Positions 18,847 through 27,721 of a DNA stretch of 64,000 bases are shown in pieces; the first letter of the stretch is position 1; each line of letters begins with the position of its first letter. Below the pieces are notes generated by a model that ran no database searches, was not told the origin of the DNA, and was given only the letters and a program-made list of their open reading frames with translations. This stretch comes from Aureimonas sp. AU20 (GTDB lineage Bacteria > Pseudomonadota > Alphaproteobacteria > Rhizobiales > Rhizobiaceae), in the NCBI RefSeq assembly GCF_001442755.1, contig NZ_CP006369.1, positions 62,001 through 126,000 on the forward strand, read 5' to 3'. The position numbers and the translations under genes are program-made.

Positions 18847-19541
18847 GCGGCGACCCTCTCGGCCGGCGCGGCGCCGAACCGGCGCTGGCGGCTGCGGAAC
18901 TCCGCCAGGGCTTCGCGCAGGTGCTCGGGCTGGAAATCCGGCCACAGACGCGCCGTGAACAGGAGTTCGGCATAGGCGCATTCGTAAAGCAGGAAGTCGC
19001 TGAGCCGCTGCTCCCCGCCGGTTCTGATGACGAGATCCAATTCGGGCGCGCCGCCGGTGAGCAGGCGCGCGAACTCCTCCCGCGTCGTGTCCGACCGGGA
19101 CCGGCGGGCGGCGTCGAGGATGGCGTCGCGGGAGGAATAGTCGAAGGCGATGCGCAGATGCAGCGCCCCGGCGCTCGCGGACCGCGCCTCCGCTTCCTCG
19201 ATGCGTCGCGCCAGCGCTGGCGAAATCCGATCGCGGCGACCGATCACGCTGAGGCGCACGCCCATAGCTGTGAGAGTTTCGATCTCCTCGGCCAGATAGG
19301 ATTTCAGCAGCGTCATCAGCACGGCGACCTCGGCGGGCGGCCGCTTCCAGTTGTCGCCGGAAAAGGCGTAGAGCGTCAGCGTGCCGACGCCCATGTCCTT
19401 CGCCGCCTCGACGATCGGCCGGATGGCGCGCACCCCGGCGCGGTGGCCCTGGCTGCGCGAAAGGTCGAGCCGGGTCGCCCATCGCCCGTTGCCGTCCATG
19501 ATGATGCCGGCATGGAATTTTCTGTCGAGAGTGCTTTGCAT
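18843..19541 (-). CDS. Cis-prenyl transferase (UppS family)
   Basis: Isoprenyl transferase of 232 residues that condenses isopentenyl diphosphate with an allylic diphosphate in cis. It has the catalytic aspartate motif MDGNGRWA (D16), YAFSGDNWKRP, and the C-terminal RTGGEQRLSDFLLYE...AELLFT...WPDF pattern of the family. ATG 19541 is chosen because an AAGGAC ribosome site precedes it and the conserved region starts within 15 residues. It is shorter than E. coli UppS (253), and it lacks the usual cdsA/frr/dxr neighbours of the essential housekeeping gene. This suggests a second, specialised enzyme making another chain length for the operon. That last step is inference. Confidence 0.9.
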   Translation of the reverse strand: MQSTLDRKFHAGIIMDGNGRWATRLDLSRSQGHRAGVRAIRPIVEAAKDMGVGTLTLYAFSGDNWKRPPAEVAVLMTLLKSYLAEEIETLTAMGVRLSVIGRRDRISPALARRIEEAEARSASAGALHLRIAFDYSSRDAILDAARRSRSDTTREEFARLLTGGAPELDLVIRTGGEQRLSDFLLYECAYAELLFTARLWPDFQPEHLREALAEFRSRQRRFGAAPAERVAA

Positions 19542-19570
19542 TGCAAAGTCCTTGGATAAATGAATGGGCG

Positions 19571-19614
19571 GAGCCTTTCCCGGCAAAGCGTGGCAGCTTC
19601 GCCGGGAAAGGCTC
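19571..19614 (-). promoter_or_regulatory. Long hairpin between regulator gene and uppS-like gene
   Basis: Perfect 14-bp inverted repeat (GAGCCTTTCCCGGC at 19571-19584, GCCGGGAAAGGCTC at 19601-19614), extendable by further pairing inside the 16-nt loop. On the minus strand it starts at the regulator's stop codon and ends about 30 nt before the prenyl transferase ATG. No U-run follows, so it may be a Rho-assisted terminator, RNA-stability element or attenuator. Confidence 0.5.
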
Positions 19615-19988
19615 TAAGCGGGTTTCACTGAGAGGTCGGAAAGGCTGCGCTTGGACGCGGCGGCGGCATCGCGCACGACCTGTTCGAGGATGGCGAGATA
19701 GTCGAGAAAGCTCTCGCGCCCCTTGTCGGTCAGGAAACAGGTCGTCACCGGCCGCTTTCCCGCAAAGCTCTTGTCGATGCGCACGAAGCCGGCCTCCTCC
19801 AAGACTTGGAGATGGCGGCTGAGATTGCCGTCGGTCAGCCCGCAGAGGCGCTTGAGATCGGCAAAGCCCAGCCCCTTGGGCTTGCCGGCGAGCGAGGTCA
19901 TCACGCCGAGCCGGGCCTTTTCGTGGATGACGCGATCCAGCCCGTCATAGGCGAAGGGGGCGGGCGCTTCAGATTTCGTCATAGCCAT
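19614..19988 (-). CDS. Winged-helix transcriptional regulator (ArsR/HTH_34-like)
   Basis: A 124-residue MarR/ArsR-fold protein: helix-turn-helix GFADLKRLCGLTDGNLSRHL with recognition helix at about 52-62, then a wing in SFAGKRPVTTCFLTDKGRE. It overlaps the end of the membrane protein gene before it by 20 nt, so the two are co-translated. The pairing of such a small regulator with a multi-span protein of unknown function recurs in proteobacteria, where the regulator usually controls its own operon. ATG 19982 is an equally possible start. Confidence 0.85.
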   Translation of the reverse strand: MAMTKSEAPAPFAYDGLDRVIHEKARLGVMTSLAGKPKGLGFADLKRLCGLTDGNLSRHLQVLEEAGFVRIDKSFAGKRPVTTCFLTDKGRESFLDYLAILEQVVRDAAAASKRSLSDLSVKPA

Positions 19989-20580
19989 TCTCCGCCGCGC
20001 GACGAACCACCAGGGCGAGGATGGTCTGGCCGATCGCGAAGGGAAGCGCCATGCCCCAGGGCGACAGCTCTCCCGGCCGCGCCGCCATCATCATCATCAC
20101 GCCGAAACCGCAGACGAAGTACCACGCGGCACCAAGCACGGCGCCTTTGGGAAGCGAGGGCGCGGCGGCGAAGACGCCGAGCCCCACCAGCACCTGCCAA
20201 AGGCCGGGGATCAACCAGGCGCTGTCCGGGGAGAAGCGGCCGATCACGGCGGCGAACACGCCGCCCGCGACCCCGGCGGGAAGAAAATGCTGGATGGCCT
20301 GATGAAGCATCGCGTCGGCGAGGCCGCCATGGGTGCGGCCCGTGCGCACGACCGTCTCCGCCGCGATCAAGGCGGCGCAGAGGACCGCAGCCACGATCCA
20401 GGCCACGAAGAAGGCCAGCGGCGTGCCGGGCGGAAACACGTTCTGGATCGTCGCGGTGGCGAGCGCGACGAGCGCCGTCGCCCCGAGCGCGAGCGGCCCG
20501 AACCCCTTGAACACGGTTCCGGCCGCCATCCGCCGGCGGATCGCCTCGATATCGGCCAGCGCGTCCTTCAGTTCAGACAT
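19969..20580 (-). CDS. Hypothetical multi-span membrane protein
   Basis: A 203-residue protein with a cytosolic N-terminal helix (MSELKDALADIEAIRRRMA) and about five to six hydrophobic helices. It has no known catalytic motif; a run of four methionines occurs in the last third (GVMMMMAARPG). The start is placed at MSELKD because GGGGGAUAGG-like purine-rich sequence precedes it and upstream in-frame sequence lacks coding character. Forms an operon with the downstream winged-helix regulator. Confidence 0.8.
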   Translation of the reverse strand: MSELKDALADIEAIRRRMAAGTVFKGFGPLALGATALVALATATIQNVFPPGTPLAFFVAWIVAAVLCAALIAAETVVRTGRTHGGLADAMLHQAIQHFLPAGVAGGVFAAVIGRFSPDSAWLIPGLWQVLVGLGVFAAAPSLPKGAVLGAAWYFVCGFGVMMMMAARPGELSPWGMALPFAIGQTILALVVRRAAENGYDEI

Positions 20581-20828
20581 CCTATCCCCCAAGCGCTTTA
20601 TGATGCAAAGAATACTGCAATGCCAATGAAACGCAAGTGTCTGGTGCGCGCGATGTGCGTTGACGCCTGGCGTGGCGGTCCGGGAAGGGATGCTGAACTG
20701 GGCCAGGAAAGTAGGGCCGGGGAGGGCTATGACCACGAATAGGGGGGGCGGGTGAGGTTGGCGGAAGGCCGCCGCTGAAAGGCCCTAATCGACGTTGCGC
20801 GACGGAGCGAGCCGCACAGACACGCCGT

Positions 20829-21542
20829 TCAGGGATCGAGGTCCTGCGCGACATCGACCTCACCGTCGCCAAGGGCGAGGTCGTCAGCGTCCTCGGCTCC
20901 TCGGGCTCCGGCAAATCGACCATGCTTCGCTGCATCAATTGGCTGGAAGAGCCCGACAGCGGCGCGATCCGCATCGCGGGGGAGCGCATCGGCTTCAACG
21001 AGGCCAGGAAACGCAAGATGACCAACCGGGAGATGGCCGCCATCCGCGCCCGGGCCGGCATGGTCTTCCAGAGCTTCAACCTCTGGCCCCATCTCAACGT
21101 CGTCGAGAACGTCATGATCTCGCCCGTCCAGGTGAAGGGCGTGCCCAAGGCGCAGGCCCGCGAGGAGGCGATGGGCCTCCTGGACAAGGTCGGCCTTCTG
21201 GAGAAGGCGGAGGTCTATCCCTTCACCCTGTCCGGCGGACAGAAGCAACGTGTCGCCATCGCCCGCGCGCTCGCCATGAGCCCGGAGGTGATCCTCTTCG
21301 ACGAGCCGACCTCGGCGCTCGACCCGGAGCGCGTGGGCGAGGTGCTGCAGGTGATGCGCGACCTCTCGGCGGAAGGGTACACGATGATCGTCGTCACCCA
21401 CGAGATGGACTTCGCCAGAGCCGTATCCGACCAGGTCGTGTTTCTCGACAAGGGCCTCATCATCGAGAAGGCGCCGCCGGAGAAGTTCTTCGGCAACCCG
21501 GATTCGGAGCGGGTGCGCAAGTTCCTCGAGCGGATGGACTGA
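20829..21542 (+). pseudogene. ABC ATPase of polar amino acid type, 5'-truncated
   Basis: The frame encodes most of a HisP/GlnQ-type ATPase: SGIEVLRDIDL, Walker A GSSGSGKST (about 20898-20921), Q-loop VFQSFNLWP, signature LSGGQKQR, Walker B VILFDEPTSALDPE and H-loop VTHEMDFA. But the first ~15-20 residues of the family (the beta-strand ending in K-x-F-G) are missing. Upstream the frame stays open to a stop at 20730 without any ATG, GTG or TTG. ATG 20922 lies after Walker A, so it could not give a working enzyme. No permease or binding protein is adjacent. I read this as a decayed remnant of an amino-acid import operon, unless a rare start codon (CTG 20775) or a sequencing frameshift is involved. 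Confidence 0.65.
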
Positions 21543-21623
21543 CGCCCGCCGACCGCCTGGCCGGATCGTTCCCCGCATGCCATTGCGGCGCGCTCCCGCG
21601 CAGCCGAGCCCATTCGACACTAA

Positions 21624-22394
<771 letters not shown>

Positions 22395-22422
22395 GCCGCG
22401 CGCGGTGGCAGGGTCCCCGGCC

Positions 22423-23361
22423 ATGGACATCATCGGCACCATCATGGCGGCCGGGCGCTCGGCGGTGGAGCTGTCGCTCTTCACGCTCCTCCCGGTCATG
22501 GTCGTCATGCTCTCGATCATGCGGCTGGCGGAGGCGGCGGGCCTCCTCGACGGGCTGACGCGGCTCCTCGCACCGATCCTGCGCCCCGTCGGCCTCACCG
22601 GGCTCAGCATCATCGCGCTCCTGCAGGTCAGCTTCGTCAGCTTCGCCGCGCCCGTCGCCACGCTTGCCACCATGGATCGGCAAGGCGTCTCGGACCGGCA
22701 TCTCGCCACGACCTTCGCCATGGTCCTCGCGATGGGGCAGGCTAACGTCGTCTTTCCCATGGCCGCGCTCGGGCTCGACGTCGGACGGTTTCTGGCGATC
22801 TCATTGCTGGGCGGCCTCATCGCGGCGACGATGACCTACCACGTCTTCGGCCGCCATCTGTCGAGCGAGGGACCGGGCGAGGACGCCGTCGCGCATCATG
22901 CGATCGTGGAGGACGCGCGTGGCATTCTCGCGATCATCAACCGCGCCGGCGGCGAAGCCTTCCGGATCGCCACGGGGTCCATCCCCATCATGGCGCTCTC
23001 GCTCAGCATCATCGCCGCGGTACGGGCGGCCGGCGGCCTCGACGGCCTGAACTGGCTGCTCGCAACACCCCTCGACTGGCTCGGGATCGATCAGCGCCTC
23101 ATCACCCCGACCTTGAGCAAGTATCTTGGCGGCGGCGTTGCAGCCCTCGGCGCCATGGCCGACCAGAAGGCCGCCGACGAGATCGACGCCCAGTTCGCCA
23201 ACCGTGCGGCGGGCTGGCTCGTCCATCCGCTCGACCTGCCCGGCATCGCCATCCTGACCACGGCTGGCACTCGAGTGGCCAAACTCTGGGTGATCGCGTC
23301 GGTCGGCGCATCGGCGGGAATTTTCGCTCGCGCGACGATCGGCATGATCGGCGGAGCCTGA
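22423..23361 (+). CDS. Nucleoside-recognition (gate) domain membrane protein
   Basis: Multi-span inner-membrane protein of 312 residues with two copies of the nucleoside-recognition/gate fold, the domain shared by spore-maturation SpmA/B and CNT nucleoside transporters. Two internally similar halves are visible: a hydrophobic TLLPVMVVMLSIMRLAEAAG near the N-terminus and GSIPIMALSLSIIAAVRAAGG after residue 185, each followed by a DGL...L segment. ATG 22423 is preferred; a GTG six codons earlier is possible. Transport substrate unknown. Confidence 0.8.
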   Translation: MDIIGTIMAAGRSAVELSLFTLLPVMVVMLSIMRLAEAAGLLDGLTRLLAPILRPVGLTGLSIIALLQVSFVSFAAPVATLATMDRQGVSDRHLATTFAMVLAMGQANVVFPMAALGLDVGRFLAISLLGGLIAATMTYHVFGRHLSSEGPGEDAVAHHAIVEDARGILAIINRAGGEAFRIATGSIPIMALSLSIIAAVRAAGGLDGLNWLLATPLDWLGIDQRLITPTLSKYLGGGVAALGAMADQKAADEIDAQFANRAAGWLVHPLDLPGIAILTTAGTRVAKLWVIASVGASAGIFARATIGMIGGA

Positions 23362-23576
23362 TCGGGATGCCAGGTGCGATCGTGTCACGGCGCCCCGGGC
23401 GGGGCAGCAGCCATGGCAGGGGATCGGTCCACTTGTCCATGTTGGTCGCGCGCGCGGAGTAGGGGGCCCTGCACCGTAAGCATCGATCAGGCTCCTGGCA
23501 TTCAGCCAGACGACAGCGGCCAGAGGCATGAAGGCTGGGCTTGTCCGCACGATCCGAGTCCTCGACCCCTGGCGCC

Positions 23577-23981
23577 TCATCCCGCGACGACGTCCACGAA
23601 GCGGCTATGCACCCAGCCCGAGCGGCAAGGGCCGCGATAGGGCGAGCGCGTTGCTTGCGGAGAGGACACGCCGCAATCAGCCTCCGTCCCAGGAGCGGGG
23701 TAGACGATCCCGCGCCAGGGACCGCGTTCGTCGCAGATCGCCACAAGTGCGCCGGCGCTGAGGCGATCGCGTTCCCGGTGCTTCGAACTCGGACCTTCGC
23801 GGACCGAAAGGAAGTTGTCGCCCTTCGGGTCGAGTCGGGCGATCCGCCCGAGGCTGGCGCAGGCATCGAGCTCGGGATCACCGCCGACCTCGACGGTCTC
23901 CGGGCCTTGCGCATTTGCCGGCACCACGCACGCACCGGCCAGAAGCGCCATGATGGGTAGAAGCGGGATGGCAAGCTGCAT
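23577..23981 (-). CDS. Exported SH3-like domain protein
   Basis: Secreted protein of 134 residues with a signal peptide (MQLAIPLLPIMALLAGACVV, ending at ANAQ). The mature part is a bacterial SH3 fold: DNFLSVREGPSSKHRERDRL is the typical FLSVRxGPS start, and GPCRSGWVHSRFVDVV the typical GWVHSRYL end. Four cysteines suggest two disulfides in the periplasm. SH3b domains bind cell-wall or protein peptides. The leader upstream is a copy of the one before the gene at 24611-25237 (see repeats). Confidence 0.8.
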   Translation of the reverse strand: MQLAIPLLPIMALLAGACVVPANAQGPETVEVGGDPELDACASLGRIARLDPKGDNFLSVREGPSSKHRERDRLSAGALVAICDERGPWRGIVYPAPGTEADCGVSSPQATRSPYRGPCRSGWVHSRFVDVVAG

Positions 23982-24020
23982 GGAATATCCTCGTCGGTTG
24001 AAGTGAGGCCATTAGCGACG

Positions 24021-24246
24021 GTTTGGCAACTCGGCGGCGGAGGGCCGGCAAGGAATTTTGGGGCGTCGCGAGGCGCCAAACTTGAGTGATGCGCGGGCAC
24101 ATCGGCGAGGATTGGCAACGGTCCATGCGGACGGGCGAAACATCTGATGCGCTTGCGCAGCACTGACGCGCTTGCGCGGCGTGTCTCGCCCTGGGGTGAC
24201 GGCGAAAAAGAAACCGTTGGACCGACCCGACCGAGTTTCCAAACAG
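24021..24246 (-). repeat. Duplicated leader sequence, copy A
   Basis: About 225 bases just upstream of the SH3-like gene (minus-strand sense) that align with 25255-25430. The first ~67 bases (GTTTGGCAACTCGGCGGC onward) match at roughly 87 percent by eye. This copy carries about 50 extra bases with an imperfect 19-bp tandem repeat around GCGCTTGCGC (24146-24183). The remainder, 24247-24610, contains no gene that I can support. Confidence 0.7.
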
Positions 24247-24610
24247 GCTCTTGGCGCCCGCCGCCAAATGCGCTCGTCGCACCATCGGTCAACGTCGCCC
24301 CGCGCCGGGTCGGGCGGCCGATCGAACCGCATGGAACGCAAGACCGCATTCGCGGTCCATCCGATCTCCCCGCCCATCTTGCCGTAAAGCTGGTGCGGGG
24401 CGAAGACCCGACACGCCGGCAACGGCTCCATGATCGTCTCGCGGGACGATGCACCCGGGCGCGTCCGATCCGCGATCTGGCATGGCTGGAAAGACGGGGC
24501 GACCGACGATCGCCGGGCTCCATGGACCAGCAGGCTGTGCTTGCCACGGCCACGGGCAAGCCGACCACCACGGTCTAACCCGAGCCACCGGATCCATCGG
24601 GCCCGGCGCG

Positions 24611-25237
24611 TCAGGGACGCGTCGGCGCGCTGAAGGCAACGTCCGCGTCGCGAAGCCAACCCGTCACAGGTCCTCCGGCGGCTGCGAGATACTCGACGCG
24701 GACCCAGCCGGGACGTTGCGACAGCACCGCGACGGGATCGAACTGGACGAGATAGGGACGCTTGCGTCCCGGCGCGTCGATGGGTTCGGGATGCAGGATC
24801 GCCCGCTCGGCGGTGACGAGCCCCGCTCCGATCCAGTCCGCCCGCCGCTCGTCCAGATGGAGTTCGTAGGGCGCATCCTTCATGTCGCCGCTCGCCATCA
24901 GGCAGCCGCCGTGGTTTTCCTCGAGCCGAAGGCTGGGCGCCGCGCCCAGACGAAGCTCTCCGCGAATATGCTCGACCTCGCCCGGAAACCACGTGTCCAC
25001 GCGCGCCCGCTCACCCTCCGTACGGCCCTCGAGAAGAAACAGGCAGCCGAACTGCGGCGCGTCCAACGTGCCGTTGCCGACCCGTTGCTCGGCAAACACG
25101 CCGTGGATCATCCCGTCGTCGCGCACGATCAGCGCGAGCGGGCCATAGCGTCCCGACTGCGACTGGGAGGCGCTCGACGGGACGACGGACACGAGAAGCA
25201 GCAAGACGAGGCCGAGGAAAGAAAGCTGGCGGCGCAT
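24611..25237 (-). CDS. Exported hypothetical protein
   Basis: Secreted protein of 208 residues with a clear signal peptide (MRRQLSFLGLVLLLLVSVVPSSA). The mature part is beta-rich. The last third (VLSQRPGWVRVEYLAAAGGPVTGWLRDADV) again looks SH3-like (GWV...GWL), which together with the shared leader sequence suggests a distant duplication of the 23577-23981 gene with an added N-terminal domain. Two or three cysteines near residues 60-110. No family recognised. Confidence 0.7.
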   Translation of the reverse strand: MRRQLSFLGLVLLLLVSVVPSSASQSQSGRYGPLALIVRDDGMIHGVFAEQRVGNGTLDAPQFGCLFLLEGRTEGERARVDTWFPGEVEHIRGELRLGAAPSLRLEENHGGCLMASGDMKDAPYELHLDERRADWIGAGLVTAERAILHPEPIDAPGRKRPYLVQFDPVAVLSQRPGWVRVEYLAAAGGPVTGWLRDADVAFSAPTRP

Positions 25238-25254
25238 GACATCCCTGGAGGCTT

Positions 25255-25430
25255 GTTTGGAAACTCGGCGGCGCAGGGCCGGCGAAGGATTTTCGGGTGT
25301 CGTGAGGCGCTAAACTCGAGGGGGCGAGGGCGCATCGGCGAGGAGGGGCAGCGGCCCATGCGGATGGTTCGCCTTGGCGTGACGGCGGAAATAGAACCGT
25401 CGAACCGACCCCACAGAGTTTGCGAACAGG
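25255..25430 (-). repeat. Duplicated leader sequence, copy B
   Basis: The shorter copy of the 24021-24246 sequence, starting 18 nt upstream of the gene at 24611-25237. It lacks the tandem-repeat insertion of copy A. Both copies have the same position and orientation relative to an exported-protein gene, so promoter and leader were probably duplicated together with the gene. The rest of the gap to 25570 holds nothing I recognise. Confidence 0.7.
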
Positions 25431-25570
25431 GTTTTCAGTTCGATCCCGCCAAGACCGTTCTTTCCGCCGGCCTGCATCCCGCGTCCTTCCGAACGGGCCG
25501 AACGCGGATGTGGCTCGCAGGCGCGGTTCCCGGCGCCCCCCGTATCGCATGGCCGACGAAGCCCCGCCCT

Positions 25571-26536
25571 TCAGCAGGAGAAGGGTTGGTTGAGCTGGAG
25601 GATCATCATGGAAAAGTTCTGCTGGAGGCGGCTGTAATCCTGCTGCAGGATGAAGGACGGCGTGCCGGAGTTCGGATCGAACCGGCCCTCGCCGGCACTC
25701 TGGACCGCCTTGCGTCCGTCCGCGATCACAGAGTTAAAGCTCCCCTGAAGCGCCGGGCATCCTTCCGGCTTCTCGGCCCTGACGACACGGTCCCAGTTCT
25801 CGACCATCCCCGCCATCTCGTCGAGATTCTTCGCGAACGCCTGCCGTGTGGCGACGTCGGCCGGGTCGGTGAAGACGGTCAGAGCCTCCTTCATGGCCGC
25901 CTTGCCGCGCAGGACGATGCCCGCGCGGTAGCGCTCCACGCTACCCTCCGGCGCCTTGTCGTAGGCCTCGCGCATCAGACGCTCGTCGCGCGCCTCGATC
26001 TTGTCGTAGAAGACGGTCTCCGCGTCCGCGACCTTGGCGAGGGATGCGACGAAGGCGGGGTCCTCCGCCCGCGCCTTGGCGCCGCCGTCCGTCAGGAAGC
26101 CCTTGGATTGGGCATAGTTGGACAGGCCGTTGTTGACCGGCTCGAAGGCGGCGATGGCGGCGGCATAGTCGCGGGCCGCCGGGTCGAGCTCCGGGATCGA
26201 ACCCTGCATCGCGCCCGCAGTCTCCAGACGGGTGCGGATCTTGGTCACGAGCTGAACCGGAACGACGGCGTAGGTCTCCAGCGGGCGGTTGCCGGAAAGC
26301 TTGGGAGAAACCGTGTCCCGGTACGTCGCCAGGGCGTTGCCGAACGCGCCCGAACTCTCGTTGGCGGCCGTGATGTAGGCATTGGACTTGGCGAGCTCCG
26401 CCTGCTCGGCCGACGACAAACTCTGCGTCGCAGTCCCCTTCGCCGCGCCGTCTTTGCCCTCGCCGTTGCAGCCGGCTAGGCAGGCGGCCGCCAGCAGTGC
26501 AAAACCCAACATCTGTGCGCGATCGCGATGTCGCAT
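25571..26536 (-). CDS. YiiG-like (DUF3829) lipoprotein
   Basis: Predicted lipoprotein of 321 residues: basic start MRHRDR, hydrophobic stretch, then lipobox LAGC with C24 as the lipidated cysteine. The mature protein is almost entirely helical (long Ala/Glu/Lys-rich segments), like the DUF3829 YiiG family. It ends NFSMMILQLNQPFSC. Function unknown. ATG 26536 gives the proper lipoprotein signal; longer readings are non-coding in character. No partner gene is evident beyond the other exported proteins alongside. Confidence 0.78.
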   Translation of the reverse strand: MRHRDRAQMLGFALLAAACLAGCNGEGKDGAAKGTATQSLSSAEQAELAKSNAYITAANESSGAFGNALATYRDTVSPKLSGNRPLETYAVVPVQLVTKIRTRLETAGAMQGSIPELDPAARDYAAAIAAFEPVNNGLSNYAQSKGFLTDGGAKARAEDPAFVASLAKVADAETVFYDKIEARDERLMREAYDKAPEGSVERYRAGIVLRGKAAMKEALTVFTDPADVATRQAFAKNLDEMAGMVENWDRVVRAEKPEGCPALQGSFNSVIADGRKAVQSAGEGRFDPNSGTPSFILQQDYSRLQQNFSMMILQLNQPFSC

Positions 26537-26799
26537 GTCCAACCCCTCTCCTCTGCCTGACCGATGGCGACGGGACGCCATCCCTACGTCTCTCGGCGAA
26601 AGGACCGCAACCCCAGCGTTGGTGATCCCTTCAGGCAGCGCATGTATCGCGGCTGCGGGGCCCTGCCAGATCGCAGATAAGACGCTGTTTGCGAGTGAGG
26701 TCGGCTTGGGACGGCCAGGGGTCGAAAGCGGCGTCGACCCGGCGTCTGGCCCGCGAAGCACTCGCCATTCGTTCCGCAAGACACGAACGGGTAGCGGGA

Positions 26800-27150
26800 T
26801 CACGGAAGGAGGATCAGGACGACGATCGGTCCGAACGCCGCCAGGAAGTGCGTCCATCGGAAGATGCGGACGCCGGCTCGCACCCTCATCCAGCCGCGCC
26901 GCCGGGACCACCATTCGAGAAGGGCGCAAACGGCCATGGAGGGGATGAAGAGGATCATCGCGAGGTAGCCCTTGAACCACCAGGACGCTTCGATCTCCTC
27001 CATCGTCGCGTTGCCGCCCAAGCCCATCACCCACACCGCGAAGCCGAAAGGCGTGGCAAGGATCGCCAGATAGGGAACGAGGTTCAGCACTTGGCCGAGT
27101 TCGCGCAGGAGGTCCCGGGGACGCCAGACGAACCGATCAGGCAGTTTCAA
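26800..27150 (-). CDS. Hypothetical membrane protein
   Basis: A 116-residue protein with three predicted helices: about 22-46 (LVPYLAILATPFGFAVWVMG), 62-82 (GYLAMILFIPSMAVCALLEWW) and 98-115 (THFLAAFGPIVVLILL). Basic loops lie between the second and third helix. No family recognised. It sits between the YiiG-like gene and the Rrf2 regulator, each separated by non-coding DNA, so it is probably a single-gene unit. Confidence 0.6.
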   Translation of the reverse strand: MKLPDRFVWRPRDLLRELGQVLNLVPYLAILATPFGFAVWVMGLGGNATMEEIEASWWFKGYLAMILFIPSMAVCALLEWWSRRRGWMRVRAGVRIFRWTHFLAAFGPIVVLILLP

Positions 27151-27195
27151 GCTTTCGCCCCCCTTTACAACCTTGCCGCTACGCGATCGGGCCCG

Positions 27196-27606
27196 TTAGA
27201 GGCTGGTCGCGGCGCGTACATCATCCAGCGTGATGTTGGCCAGAGCGTTTTCGAACGCCTGTCGGCCCGTGTCGAGTGCGCCCGCGATCGCCTCGTTGGC
27301 CGCGCGCTCGACCTTGCACGGCGCCGCCATGGTGCCGGCATCGATGGAGAAGACGGATGACTGTAGCGCTCGATGGACTTCGAGAAGGGTAATGTCTCGA
27401 AGCTCGCGCGTCAGCTGCCATCCGCCGCGCGCTCCCGCCGTCGATCGGACGAGGCCCGCGTTTCGCAACAGACCCATCATCCGTCGCACGACGACCGGGT
27501 TTGTTCCGAGCATCTCGGCAATCCGATCGGAGGCTGCCAGACCACCGTGCCCGGCCATATGGACGAGAACGTGCGTGACCCGCGTCAGTCGAGCGTCCTT
27601 GGCCAC
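27196..27606 (-). CDS. Rrf2 family transcriptional regulator
   Basis: A 136-residue winged-helix regulator: RIAEMLGTNPVVVRRMMGLLRNAGLV is split here as RIAEMLGTNPVVVRRM and MGLLRNAGLV, then the family wing GARGGWQLTRELRDITLLEV. It has only one cysteine, in APCKVERA (about 97), not the three of IscR/NsrR, so it is unlikely to hold a canonical Fe-S cluster. YwnA-like single-cysteine members respond to thiol or redox changes. It is divergent from a thioredoxin-reductase-like flavoprotein, its probable target. Confidence 0.9.
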   Translation of the reverse strand: MAKDARLTRVTHVLVHMAGHGGLAASDRIAEMLGTNPVVVRRMMGLLRNAGLVRSTAGARGGWQLTRELRDITLLEVHRALQSSVFSIDAGTMAAPCKVERAANEAIAGALDTGRQAFENALANITLDDVRAATSL

Positions 27607-27650
27607 GGTGCGGCTTCCTTTCTCTTCGCTACCGCATTCGTCATAACCGG

Positions 27651-27663
27651 AACTTCGAAAGTT
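27651..27663. promoter_or_regulatory. Candidate Rrf2 operator
   Basis: Dyad AACTTCGAAAGTT (5-bp arms around CGA) in the divergent gap between the Rrf2 gene and the flavoprotein gene. It is followed by direct repeats GTTGCAATT (27661) and GTTGCAGTT (27701). Position fits control of both genes. Confidence 0.4.
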
Positions 27664-27721
27664 GCAATTCTTTCTGTCCAGCCTTATTGCTACTCACAGA
27701 GTTGCAGTTAGGGTGGCAGGT

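Noticed and set aside
18843..19541. Housekeeping undecaprenyl diphosphate synthase.
   Set aside because: Not excluded, but the usual neighbours are missing, the protein is short and it sits in a tight operon with a LinD-like gene, so I prefer a specialised enzyme.
24449..26479. Long plus-strand frame across the exported-protein region.
   Set aside because: Antisense to genes with signal peptides and a lipobox; composition is that of a mirror frame.
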